From: Solanum dulcamara
Taxonomy: Eukaryota > Streptophyta > Magnoliopsida > Solanales > Solanaceae
Assembly (NCBI RefSeq): GCF_947179165.1
Contig: NC_077245.1
Coordinates: forward strand, 50,411,286-50,475,285
Direction: 5' to 3'
DNA length: 64,000 bases
Below the pieces are notes generated by a model. It searched no databases. It was not told the origin of the DNA and saw only the letters and a list, made by a program, of their open reading frames with translations. The number at the start of each line of letters is the position of its first letter. The first letter of the stretch is position 1. Below are positions 1-9,192 of the stretch, piece by piece. The position numbers were made by a program, and so were the translations under genes.

Positions 1-509
1 TCATGTTCATTATGATTGGTCATACATATTATGGCATATTGGTTATGTTCCTTTACTTATTTATGCATACCTCATATACTTAGTACACTCAAATATGCTA
101 ACGCATATTTTGCCTACATTGTCTCATAGTGTAGGGATGGACGATACTCACGACCATCCTATTCGTGGATAGAGTTGGTTAGATATCAAGAGTTGGTGTA
201 TCCTTATCTTGTCGGGGGAAATGACTTCTTTTTATGTTGCTACTGTTTTAGACTTCTTCTTATCATTAGGGTGAGCTAGGAACTTGTCCTAAGCCCCCAT
301 CAAAGGTTAGACTAGTTGCATGTTTAAACGGTTTTATGGTGTACTCCGGTTTGGACGTCTTTTGAGTTCATTTACTTGTGATGATTACTTCTGTTTATAT
401 GGCCTTGTTTCTTTACCTTATGTATGTGATGTGCTAAGATATATTATGAGTGGGGTTCCTTTCATCCTGTTTGTTGTATCGCGGCTTGGCCCTTCTTTGG
501 GTCGTGACA
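1..509 (+). mobile_element. Ty3/gypsy element B, 3' part of its 5' LTR
   Basis: The right end of an LTR enters from outside the window and stops at the GGGTCGTGACA terminus at 499-509. It is followed at once by a primer-binding-site relic, a leader and gag, so this is the 5' LTR of a plus-strand Ty3/gypsy element. No coding potential is visible, and the short open frame inside it is a chance frame in LTR DNA. The left end is not in the window, so its length and target duplication are unknown. Confidence 0.75.
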
Positions 510-512
510 AAA

Positions 513-525
513 TTGGTAGAGCACA
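513..525 (+). other. Primer-binding-site relic of element B
   Basis: TTGGTAGAGCACA begins a few bases after the LTR end. It resembles the initiator tRNA-Met site TGGTATCAGAGCA with an internal three-base loss. Its place between LTR end and gag leader supports the call. The loss would impair priming. Confidence 0.65.
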
Positions 526-722
526 AGTTTTAGAAGAGTCCTAGGGAGTATAACATGCCGCGTTAAGTAGATTGTTATTCATTAGTGTGTAGTATGCCAC
601 ATCCTTTAATAAGAGGCTATGAAACATCTTAGGAAAGGTTTTACTTCTTTCATAATCTATGTTGTGTCGTAGGGTGGTTAAGTCTTTTCCCTCTAATGCT
701 TGTTCTTTACAATTTTAAGAAT

Positions 723-1432
723 ATGGCTCCATGAAGATACCTCGCTAGAAGGAATGTGGTTGAAAATGAGCAAAAAACTCATAATTGATCCTTTGAATGA
801 TCAATTCTCCAATGTCGAGTTTCGAGTGGCTTTGAAAGTATTTGCTCAAGCCATTATGCTCAAGACAATCGTGAGGTGGTTACTCCCGTGAACCCAAATG
901 TGGGTACAGTGGCGATAAGAGTTCATGATTTCATGAGGATGAATCCTCTAGATTTTTGGGTTTCCAAAGTTGAAGAGGATCCACAAGAGTTCATTGTTAG
1001 AATCCATAAGATTGTCGATATCATGGGGATTTTCCTGGTTAACAGAGGTGAGTTAGCCATTTACTAAATAAAGGGTCTTGCTTGAATTTGGTATGACCAA
1101 TGGAAAAGTGAGAGGCCTAGATAAGAGGATCCCATGGCTTGAGATGAGTTCAAAGGAGTTTTCCTTAATGGATTCTTTCCGTTGGAGTTAAGGAAGGCCA
1201 AAGTACAAGAGTTCATCAACCTTAAGCAAGGTGGAATGAGCGCGAGGGAGTATGCATTCAAGTTTACTCAATTGTCAAAATATGCTCCATTCATAGTTGC
1301 CGACTCAAGAGACCGTATGATTAAGCTTGTGTCGGTGTATTGGATATAGTCTCAAAGGAGTGCAAGAAGGCTGTGTTGATTTGATGGATGGACATATCTA
1401 GACTCATGACCTATGCAAAGAAAATAGAGAGT
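723..1432 (+). pseudogene. Ty3/gypsy gag relic (element B)
   Basis: From an ATG near 723 the plus strand can be followed, across several stops, as a gypsy Gag. It has the conserved block around [19 protein letters not shown] (encoded near 935-990), then a WYDQWK-like segment near 1090-1110 and a block reading LKQGGMSAREYAFKFTQLSKYAP near 1220-1290. Gag forms the virus-like particle of the retrotransposon. The frame is interrupted by in-frame stops (for example after ELAIY near 1065) and ends abruptly at 1432, where an A-family LTR begins. Protease, RT and integrase of B are not found in the window. The family match is firm; the copy is dead. Confidence 0.8.
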
Positions 1433-4400
1433 TGTCACGACCCAACCCTGTAGGTCGTGATGGATGCCCGAACTGGACAATCACGTACACCCTTGCAAGC
1501 TATAAGCAAACTTGTCCCCTGTTTGAGTCACAGTGTATAAATATTTTAGATAACACCTCAGCCGGCACGGTGATCACGATAGGGGGAAAACGTCTCCCAA
1601 AATATAAACCATATCCGCACGACTGTACATACATACCTATATAACCCATATACAACCCACACACATATCTATAGACCTCTAAGAGTATAATGATAACATA
1701 AGGCGGGATAGGGCCCCCGTCGTACCCGTTAACAAATAAATACATGCATCGAGGGTTAGTACCAAAACTAGGCCTCGGCACGACGAAGCTCTTTTGAACT
1801 GCTGATCGGGACACCTATGCTAGCAGATCCTTAAGGTATGAGTCTTTACCTGCGGGAAATGAATGCATCCCCCCGAAGAGATGGAGGTCAGGAAGACATA
1901 TGTACTGAGTATACAAAGCATAACTGGAAGCATATCTAAAATAAAGATATCCAAGGGGATAAATACTTTACTTAAGAAAACACTGTACTTGTACCTTGTG
2001 AATCATCAAAACATGCATGCTCATATTATACAATATAGTCGTCCCTTTCAGGGACTTAGTACATCATAACTGTAGGACCATCATCGGGTCTGGCGCCATC
2101 ACCACCTTATCACATCACATCATCATACATATATATATATATATACATATGTACCCATACCTCTAAAGAGGGACTCGGTGAGTCATTTATGTAATTGAAT
2201 TATCATTTCCTCTTATAGCATACCCGACCCTTTAGTAAGGGACTCGATGAGTCGTTCATGTCATTGCACTATCATGTCCTCGTATAGCATACCCGGCCCT
2301 TTAGTGAGGGACTCAGTGGATAATGCAGTGAACTGCACATGATTATGTACCCAGCCCGGGACTCGATGATAGAAGAGTTATGGTATACACGAGTAGAGTA
2401 GCGAGTAACCATATGCAATTTAAACCATCATAGGAGACTTGTTCAAATAATCAAAATGAACTATCATTCAAAAATTAAGACTATAGCCATAACAAGTACC
2501 TTTGGAGTGTCATTATGGTTTGCATCAAAGTAGCACCTTTGGAATCATCTACTCGTATCAAGGCGTAATAAATTATCTTTTGAAAGTCAAGAAAGTGGCC
2601 ATCTTAGTGGCTTTGATAATGGGGGCTTCCTTGGAATCACATATACTTCGTTTATTTATTTCATAAAGTTCATGCCAAAAAAAGAAGATTAACTTTACCT
2701 ACTTACTACTTCCCAAGGTATAGAAAAAATTGAGAAGCCATAGTTCAATTATTGGAAGAGTTCTATCTTAAAAGAGTGAATAAGAATCATGATTTATACC
2801 ACAGCATAAATTATACCAGCTTAGGATGGTTGGACACTTTCACATGAATCGAGGCAAAATGACATAAGTTCTAGGAAATTAAAACCGTTATCTATCCTAG
2901 TGTACTTAAGAATAAGAGCTTTTTATAGAATTTGTGCATTCTTCGTCTGTTGGCTTTCTATGGGTCATGCCTAAAGAACAAAGAAGATAAGCTTTACATA
3001 CCCTCTACTTTCCCTCATAGAGTCATTATATACATATATCGTACCCGGTCCATCATGAGCTCAATATCATAACTTTCTCATTGCTTTACCATATCATTAT
3101 ATATCGTACCCAACCCTTGATGGGACTCGGTGAGTAATCATAAAATTATAACATAGTACTTATGTCAAAGACATATGAAGAGGGAAGAAGGGTAGCTTTA
3201 CATACTTGTGCCAAAACATGCCAAGAGAAAGCTTCACATACCTTTTAAGGGATTAATTGAAATTCGGCTTGTCTTGATACCTCCTTAACCTATTTGAAAT
3301 GAAAGTAATCTAAGGTTAATAGCCTTTCACTTTCTAATATCCCACTCTACAACCAATTACTAATAGGAGTCATTTCCTATCCATTACCCTCGACTAGTTT
3401 GCTACTAGTTCCGAAGCAGTCGAAAATTGGGCAGCATTTCTCCTATAAATTCAACATACCCGAGATTTTGACTTGGCCAAAAAATAAACAACGATACCAA
3501 CAACAACAACAAGTAGCATATTTACAAGTAAATCACTTCAACATTACACAATACAAGCTCCAAACAACTAGCTCCAAACTACGATACCAAAATAGAGTTT
3601 TTAAATCTTTATTTCGCAAAATCATTAATCATACCAAACGTAGGGTCGTGTGGATGCAAACAAAATCACCCAAATCACCACACACAACTAGACTTTGATT
3701 TAATGCTAGCGACTTTAATTTAGTTTGTTTCTAATTTCATATATCCTTATGCATTTTTTACACTTAAAGCCTCATTTAAGACATGTAATATACCCCATAA
3801 ATACATCATAAACTTCAATTTGAAAGGGAAAACCTTACCTTGTCCGAAACTCGCCAAAACTCACCTCGGAAGCTCTTCTAGCGCAACTAAAACTTCATGG
3901 CTGGTTGTTGTCCATTTGGGGCTTCTCCAAACCATATATTTACATTAATAAAACCTTAATACCTTATTGTTATATCCCATATAATTAATTCACTTAATGG
4001 AATCGAATAACTTACCTTTTTCTCCTCCCAAAACCGTAGCTCTTTCTTCTCTCTAGCTTAAGTTTCTCTTCTCTTCTTTTTATTTTTGTAGACTATTCTT
4101 GGATGAAGATGAGACTTATTGGATAAAGATGAACTTAAAGTAATAAATTATATATATAGGCCACTTTAGGAGGTGACACGTGTCAAGCGCCAAGTGGTGA
4201 CACGTGTCAAGCCCTCATAGGGCCAATGCACCACCTCCTCTACTTAGGGGCTGCCATGTGGCATATGGGGGCCCACCCCCTTGCTGCAGCTTCTGCCATG
4301 TGACACCTCTAGTTGCTTCCATGTGGCACTCTCCCATACTGTCATGTGTCGCTCTCTTCTTCTCCTCATGGGTTAGTAATCTCGTCTTGCTTTACGAACC

Positions 4401-4722
4401 TATATAATCCTTGTAACGTAAGCTTGGTATGTACTCAAGTAGTTTAAGTACATAAGATTTCCAAGTTGGTAGCTTAAGTAAGTAAGTTGAGTCCTATGAC
4501 TCATTATTTGGTCTCCAATATCTTCCAGATTCTTACGACCATATTTCCAATCTTCTCTATTATAGGGTATCTCATTCTCCCTACCTTAGAGTTATTTGAT
4601 GATGTCATAGATTATCCAGCTCACATGGTGACTTCTAAGAAGCTTAAGATCCTTTCAAGAAAGTTAAGAAGCTTAAAAAACTTAAGAACGCATTCAGAGG
4701 TACAAAATTACAGGGTGTAACA
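1433..4722 (-). mobile_element. A-family LTR, copy A1 (3.29 kb, 3' LTR of a minus-strand element)
   Basis: Read on the minus strand, the LTR starts TGTTACACCC at 4722 and ends GGTCGTGACA at 1433, giving TG...CA termini. A purine tract lies immediately outside its start, which identifies it as a 3' LTR. Landmarks shared with the other A-family LTRs are a tandem G-box region with TATA box near 4150-4210, several GTAAG-type donor motifs, a GGGCAGCA...CTCC block near 3430, and stretches about 'GTACCC..CCCT..AGGGACTCGGTGAGT' spacing units near 2160-2300 and 3030-3130. No protein is encoded. It interrupts the gag of element B, so it is younger than B. Confidence 0.85.
4148..4209 (-). promoter_or_regulatory. 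Putative LTR promoter of A1: two G-box palindromes plus TATA box
   Basis: Two perfect palindromes TGACACGTGTCA lie at 4174-4185 and 4198-4209, exactly 24 bp apart. In the minus-strand direction of the element, a TATA-like tract (CCTATATATATAA, about 4147-4159) follows about 15 bp later. CACGTG is the plant G-box bound by bZIP and bHLH factors. The same arrangement recurs in the other A-type LTRs, which argues for a real promoter. Transcription itself is inferred. Confidence 0.6.
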
Positions 4723-4740
4723 TCCTTCCCCCCTTTAGAA
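4723..4740 (-). other. 3' polypurine tract of A1
   Basis: On the minus strand TTCTAAAGGGGGGAAGGA abuts the LTR start TGTTACACCC. This is the expected position and composition of the plus-strand priming site of an LTR retrotransposon. A 14-base piece of it recurs inside the element family (see the internal purine tracts). Confidence 0.8.
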
Positions 4741-4846
4741 CATTCGTCCTCGAATGTTAAACAAAACCTTCTTCAAAATCTTACACAGACTATAAGGAAA
4801 ATTCCTCTCTATTGCAATAACACATACTTCCATCAACCTAAGCATT

Positions 4847-5302
4847 TCAGAAGTTGGAATTACCTGTACACATAGGGAATAGGTACGGATATTTATGTTT
4901 CACTTCCTTTTCAGCTTCCCAAGTCATTTCTTCATGATTCTTATTTTGCCATAACACCTTGATGGAAGCTACATGCTTAGTATGCAATCTTCTAATCTGT
5001 TGATATAGGATGGCGATAGGTTGCTCTTCGTAGGATAACTCATCTATGACCTGGATATCATCTATGAGATATACTCGGGATGGATCACAAATGCACTTGC
5101 AAAGCATTAATACATGGAAGACTGGATGTACTGCTTCCAGATCCGTTGGTAAGTCTAGATCGTAGGCAACCTTGCCTATTCGATGAAGGATCTGGTAAGG
5201 GCCAATATATCTCAGACTCAGCTTCCCTTTTTGGCCAAACCTCATTACTCCTTTCATGGGCAACACCTTAAAAAACACCCAATCTCCCACTTGAAATTCC
5301 AA
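4847..5302 (-). CDS. Integrase C-terminal fragment with GPY/F module and chromodomain-like tail (A1)
   Basis: An unbroken frame of 151 codons matches the C-terminal end of a Ty3/gypsy integrase. Residues about 6-14 read VGDWVFFKV, residues about 31-37 read RYIGPYQ (the GPY/F signature), and residues about 96-145 resemble the chromodomain tail of chromoviral integrases (EEQPIAIL...KVLWQNKNHEEMTWE). These modules help target integration, often to heterochromatin. The zinc-binding and catalytic parts of integrase are missing or ruined upstream (5303-5640), so it is a fragment with no catalytic core. It ends about 107 bp before the polypurine tract. Whether it is ever translated is unknown; the start codon may just be an internal Met. 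Confidence 0.75.
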   Translation of the reverse strand: MEFQVGDWVFFKVLPMKGVMRFGQKGKLSLRYIGPYQILHRIGKVAYDLDLPTDLEAVHPVFHVLMLCKCICDPSRVYLIDDIQVIDELSYEEQPIAILYQQIRRLHTKHVASIKVLWQNKNHEEMTWEAEKEVKHKYPYLFPMCTGNSNF

Positions 5303-6250
5303 AGGTCGACGTCGATTATTTGCATATGACTTTTGTCGACTCTGGGCAGCTAATAATCTCTCCTAAATAAGATTTACCTCCTCCCCTGCTTGTTAAACCA
5401 CGTATGGGCCTATTAGTCGTGTTTTTCCAATATCAGACTAACCAATGGAGAACTACACTTTTTGCCATACTAAGTCTTATACGGGACCATCTGGAGACTA
5501 GAATGACAGTTAATATTGTAAGTAATATTGAAAGGTAGTAGGCAATTGTTTGAGCTACCTTTGGAGTCAACTGTATAGACCCGCAACATATCTTCGAGCG
5601 CTTAGCTAGTAAGCTTAGTCTGTCCATCGGTCTGAGGGTACAATAGTGTACGAAGACCTGTCTTTGTTCCCAATCTCTTTGTGGGCTGATCTTCAGTAGT
5701 TAATTGTAACTCGGCCTCCTTCATCTAAGACAATAGTATGGGAACTCCATAAAGTCTCACCATTCTCTTAATCTACAATTTCTCATAATCTCGGCTTAAC
5801 AGGTAGTCCTTGATCGAAGGAACACGAGCTGATATTATTAATCTGCGGATGACATTCCATATACCATCATTCGTCCATGGAGTGCAAAATGAGTCTTATA
5901 GCCAAGGTCATGTTATGGAATCTTCAACCTCGTGTATTACTTCTTGCCTTCTTTAGACGACATCAACTGGTACCCTTACCTTTTGGGTTTTGCTTTTTTC
6001 CCATCAAAGCTGGCTACCGAGTGGTGCTGAAGTTCCCTCACATAATGACCTTCATAGCCATTCTTTGCTTTATCTATCATTACTGGTATAGTGTTGCAAA
6101 ACTTTGGCATACCAGTGTGCCATTTGTTAGTAACCAGCTACTCCTTCTCATTTTGCTTAAGCCCTTTTACCATTCCTTTAATGTAACTTATAACACTCTA
6201 GGTACATAATCTCGTATCGTTGCTTCACCGCTAGTTCAGATTCTTCCATC

Positions 6251-6364
6251 TCATGCGATCATACCAGCACTAACGCATTAGATCCTACCAGAATTTTGAA
6301 GTTAAGGGTGCTTGGGTAAGAGTATTACTAGGATGGGTGACCCCTAGGGAAGTCCTCGTGTCAC
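6251..6364 (+). pseudogene. 5S rRNA-like segment (A1 copy)
   Basis: About 115 nt align along their whole length with plant 5S rRNA: GCGATCATACCAGCACTAA near the start, GTTAAGGGTGCTTGGG in the box A area, and ACTAGGATGGGTGACC covering the intermediate element and box C, ending GGGAAGTCCTCGTG. Box A has one change (GTTAAGGGTGC for GTTAAGCGTGC); box C is intact. It lies on the strand opposite to the element that carries it. Several substitutions and the missing standard 3' end make it a derived segment, not a functional 5S gene. Homologous segments sit at the same place in two other copies. Confidence 0.85.
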
Positions 6365-7171
6365 TTTTCATTGCAATACTTGCAATAATCTGCAAGGCAC
6401 TTAACTTAGCCAAAGATTTACCTTAGCATCATCTCGCTAGTCTTTATGTTTTGCCTTGCCCTTTCCTCTTTTATCTTATAACTGGTATCGGGGTAGATCT
6501 TTAGTTCCACCATGACCATGTCCTTTTTGGTCATTTGATTTAACTTCTCTTTGTATCTCTTAGTAACGTCTCCAAATTATCATAACTCTTTTTCATCATG
6601 TATTCCCCCGCTTAGTCTTATGTTGTATATATATATTCATAGGTTACACCACTACTTTTATACAACTGGTATGAGGTAGACACAGTCTTTTTATTTCCTG
6701 GTCCATCCCGCTTTACATACTACCTTCGCACTAGAACTTGTTCGCACTAACGCTATACTATCCTATCCCTTTTTTTTCCTTCGGGTATATTCCTTGTCTA
6801 CTCATTTTCTACCATAAGATATTCTCTTTCTTTTTTCCTTACTACTGGTATATCATATATCAACAACCACCCACGCTGTTACCATATCCTAATCTTTACT
6901 CAACATGGCCTTACTACCTTTTACACGATCCTTAGATCGCTCAGTCTTACCCTCTTATTGTATTCACCCCTTTTTGTATGCACCCACCTATTAGGGTCTC
7001 TACTAACGGTTCTCCGTACGGTCTCAAATATCATGGCTTCTATCCATTCATTGCTAGCCTTTAGCCCTTGCTAACTTGTGCCGTCATGGGATCTCGCTTG
7101 AAATTTAAGTATTCCCGTTAACATATGATAGTGTCAGTTGACTTCAATTCACGCTTATATTTCTCTTGTCC

Positions 7172-7187
7172 ACTTCCCCCCTTTAAG
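7172..7187 (-). other. Internal copy of the polypurine tract (A1)
   Basis: The minus strand reads CTTAAAGGGGGGAAGT, matching the 3' polypurine core CTAAAGGGGGGAAG except for one transposed base pair. It lies well inside the domain, upstream of the 5S-like segment in element direction. It could act as a second plus-strand priming site, but that is inference. Confidence 0.5.
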
Positions 7188-8659
7188 GTGTATCCATGTC
7201 ATCCTTTGTTTATTTTCAACTATTCATACGTATATGATTCTGTTCCAACACATTTGACATACTGTACCATATCTACACCTTTTGTTAGATCATCTATACT
7301 TTAGGTTGCCCCTGTAAGAACCCTTAATCCAACTATGGGGTGCTTAGAATTCTTGATAACTAGTACCCAATCTAGTCCAAGTACTGGTACTTGAGTTATT
7401 TAATTAATATAGTAGTTTATCCAAGGCCACATTCCTTTCTTCCCCACCAGTGCTTAGCTAGAGCTCATAATCGTTTCAATTTCTCCATTCGGAAGTACTT
7501 GTACTCCAGTGACCCGTGTTTCTAGCCCTACTATCTTCATCCCAGTGGATACCACTTGTTCCTCTTAATGGACTCGCAATGCATCAATGGTTTTGTAGAG
7601 CTACCTCCCTCATCCTAGAGGGGTCTTTATATTTTCCACGGCAGAATCACATATCCCCAATACTTCTTTATATCTCACAAGCTTTTATCCTTGTCGGGTC
7701 CCTGAGGTTAACTTCCAATTCTTCTCAGTCTCATGTCACTTTTACTTTAATATTGGTCTTATCTTCTCGCCTTTTCATACTACACCTTCAGTTCGCAGCT
7801 ATCTATTCCCTTTTTCGTTTGATACTCATACTTAATTGATCATGTCTATCTTGAGTGCTTCCTGCAGTAGTCCTTTATTCTTTCATTCCATGGAAATTTT
7901 GCGCCCGAGGAGTTTCATGTTACCCTTATATCCCTTGGGAAAATCATTCCTTGGCATCACCGGCCCTTCTGCATCCTTCTAGTATGTTATCCAATATATG
8001 AAGCACATGATTCTGGATAACCCATAATTTCATGTCTTTTATCCAAAAGTTATTTTGGTCGCCTAATAACCAATAAAAGGTTACCATAAAGCATCTTCTA
8101 ACCACTACCAGAAGGAAAATTAATATCCAATAAGCACCACAATACTATTTAGTGCCTAACTCGTGTGGTTTCTCTCTAGGTTCATTCTTGAGTCATGAAA
8201 AACTTATCTCATTCACCACTAATGGTTGAGGGTTTTGTACTTTCCCTACCAAAGTGGAACCCAATTGCTGGACACCTTGCCCTCCAATAGGAGTTTCCCT
8301 TCGACATAAAACTTCCTAAGTGAACCTGTGGCCCCCTTACCAACAACACGGAGGGTACCCTTACAACTTTATCTCATCATAATAGGGGTACTCGGTATCA
8401 ACTTACAAGCTGTATGATAAACTTATAGTTCATTTCCCCTTTCTATTTTAGAAAATTTCAATAGAGTTTCCTCTATATTCTTTACTATCCCAAACCTACA
8501 CTCAGGAAATACCAATAATGTCATGCAAGGACAACATATATATACATCCATCTCATATCATATCACATCCACAATGTCTCACAGGGCCAATATTTACATA
8601 CGTTTATATCATTTCATATCCCATCCGCACAGGGCTTCCTAGATTAGGCCAAAACAAAT

Positions 8660-9192
8660 ATGAGAACTTTACCATATAGCAAACAAAACTATAACTATCA
8701 CCCTCCTATACCTGTGGTTGATCAGTCCCCAATTTGACTTGGTGACCTAGGAGGTGAAGTATGCTCCCCGTGTCCATCCGGTTTCCATGTGCTTGTTTGT
8801 CCATCGTTATCTTCCTCGTTTGAATTGGAAATACATCGATGGCAAGGTAATTCTTGGTTCACCAACGACCAAGATAAAGGGCTCGAATATACCGTAACAA
8901 TTACCGTGGAAGCCAGCCAGACATAGTGCTCTGTCATGAAAGGAGCTGGCGTGGCTTTCAGAAATACTTACCTGTTCTTCAAATGCTCTGAGGACTCTGT
9001 CATTGGGCCCTCCGAGAGATCGGTCTCCATAACATACTCAGGGTCATCGGAGGGATCAGTCTCGATCAAATAACTGGGGCTCCGCCTGCTTGGTCCTGGA
9101 GCCCAAGGTCCCGTGTGTACCCTGGGGGCCTTCTCTGCACCCCTCTACTGTTTATAGCTGATCTCTTCATTTTCCAACACCGTATGTACCCA
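8660..9192 (-). other. Exon-like leader cassette between A1 and A2
   Basis: This stretch is not shared with the leaders of the other two A copies. On the minus strand a 222 nt block (9193-8972) is bounded by an acceptor-like pyrimidine tract ending TTGCAG and a donor-like CAG/GTAAGT. In one frame it encodes an acidic, Pro/Ser-rich stretch with the repeated pattern ETDPSDDPEY / METDLSEGP, broken by one TAG. A second acidic piece (SNSNEEDNDGQ) is encoded near 8790-8830. It may be an alternative leader exon or a scrap of a Gag-like protein. I do not recognise a family with confidence. Confidence 0.35.

Larger units (their letters stand above)
4723..8660 (-). mobile_element. A1 internal domain (about 3.9 kb), mostly noncoding
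   Basis: In element direction (right to left) the domain runs: noncoding leader, internal purine tract (7172-7187), 5S-like segment on the opposite strand (6251-6364), degraded integrase sequence (about 5640-5303), the intact integrase C-terminus (5302-4847), and the 3' polypurine tract. Homologous stretches in the same order occur at 29247-32349 plus 42699-43456, and at 48402-51935. No gag, protease or RT is recognisable in any copy. Similarity to the other copies ends near 8660, some 400 bp short of where the primer site would be. This is the layout of a large non-autonomous retrotransposon derivative. Confidence 0.7.

Noticed and set aside
5877..6209. 110-codon plus-strand hydrophobic frame
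   Set aside because: It lies antisense in the A1 internal domain, is not kept in the other copies and has no family likeness.
6251..6364. Functional 5S rRNA gene
   Set aside because: Several substitutions, altered 3' end, single copy in a transposon and no tandem array or standard spacer. It is kept as a derived segment.
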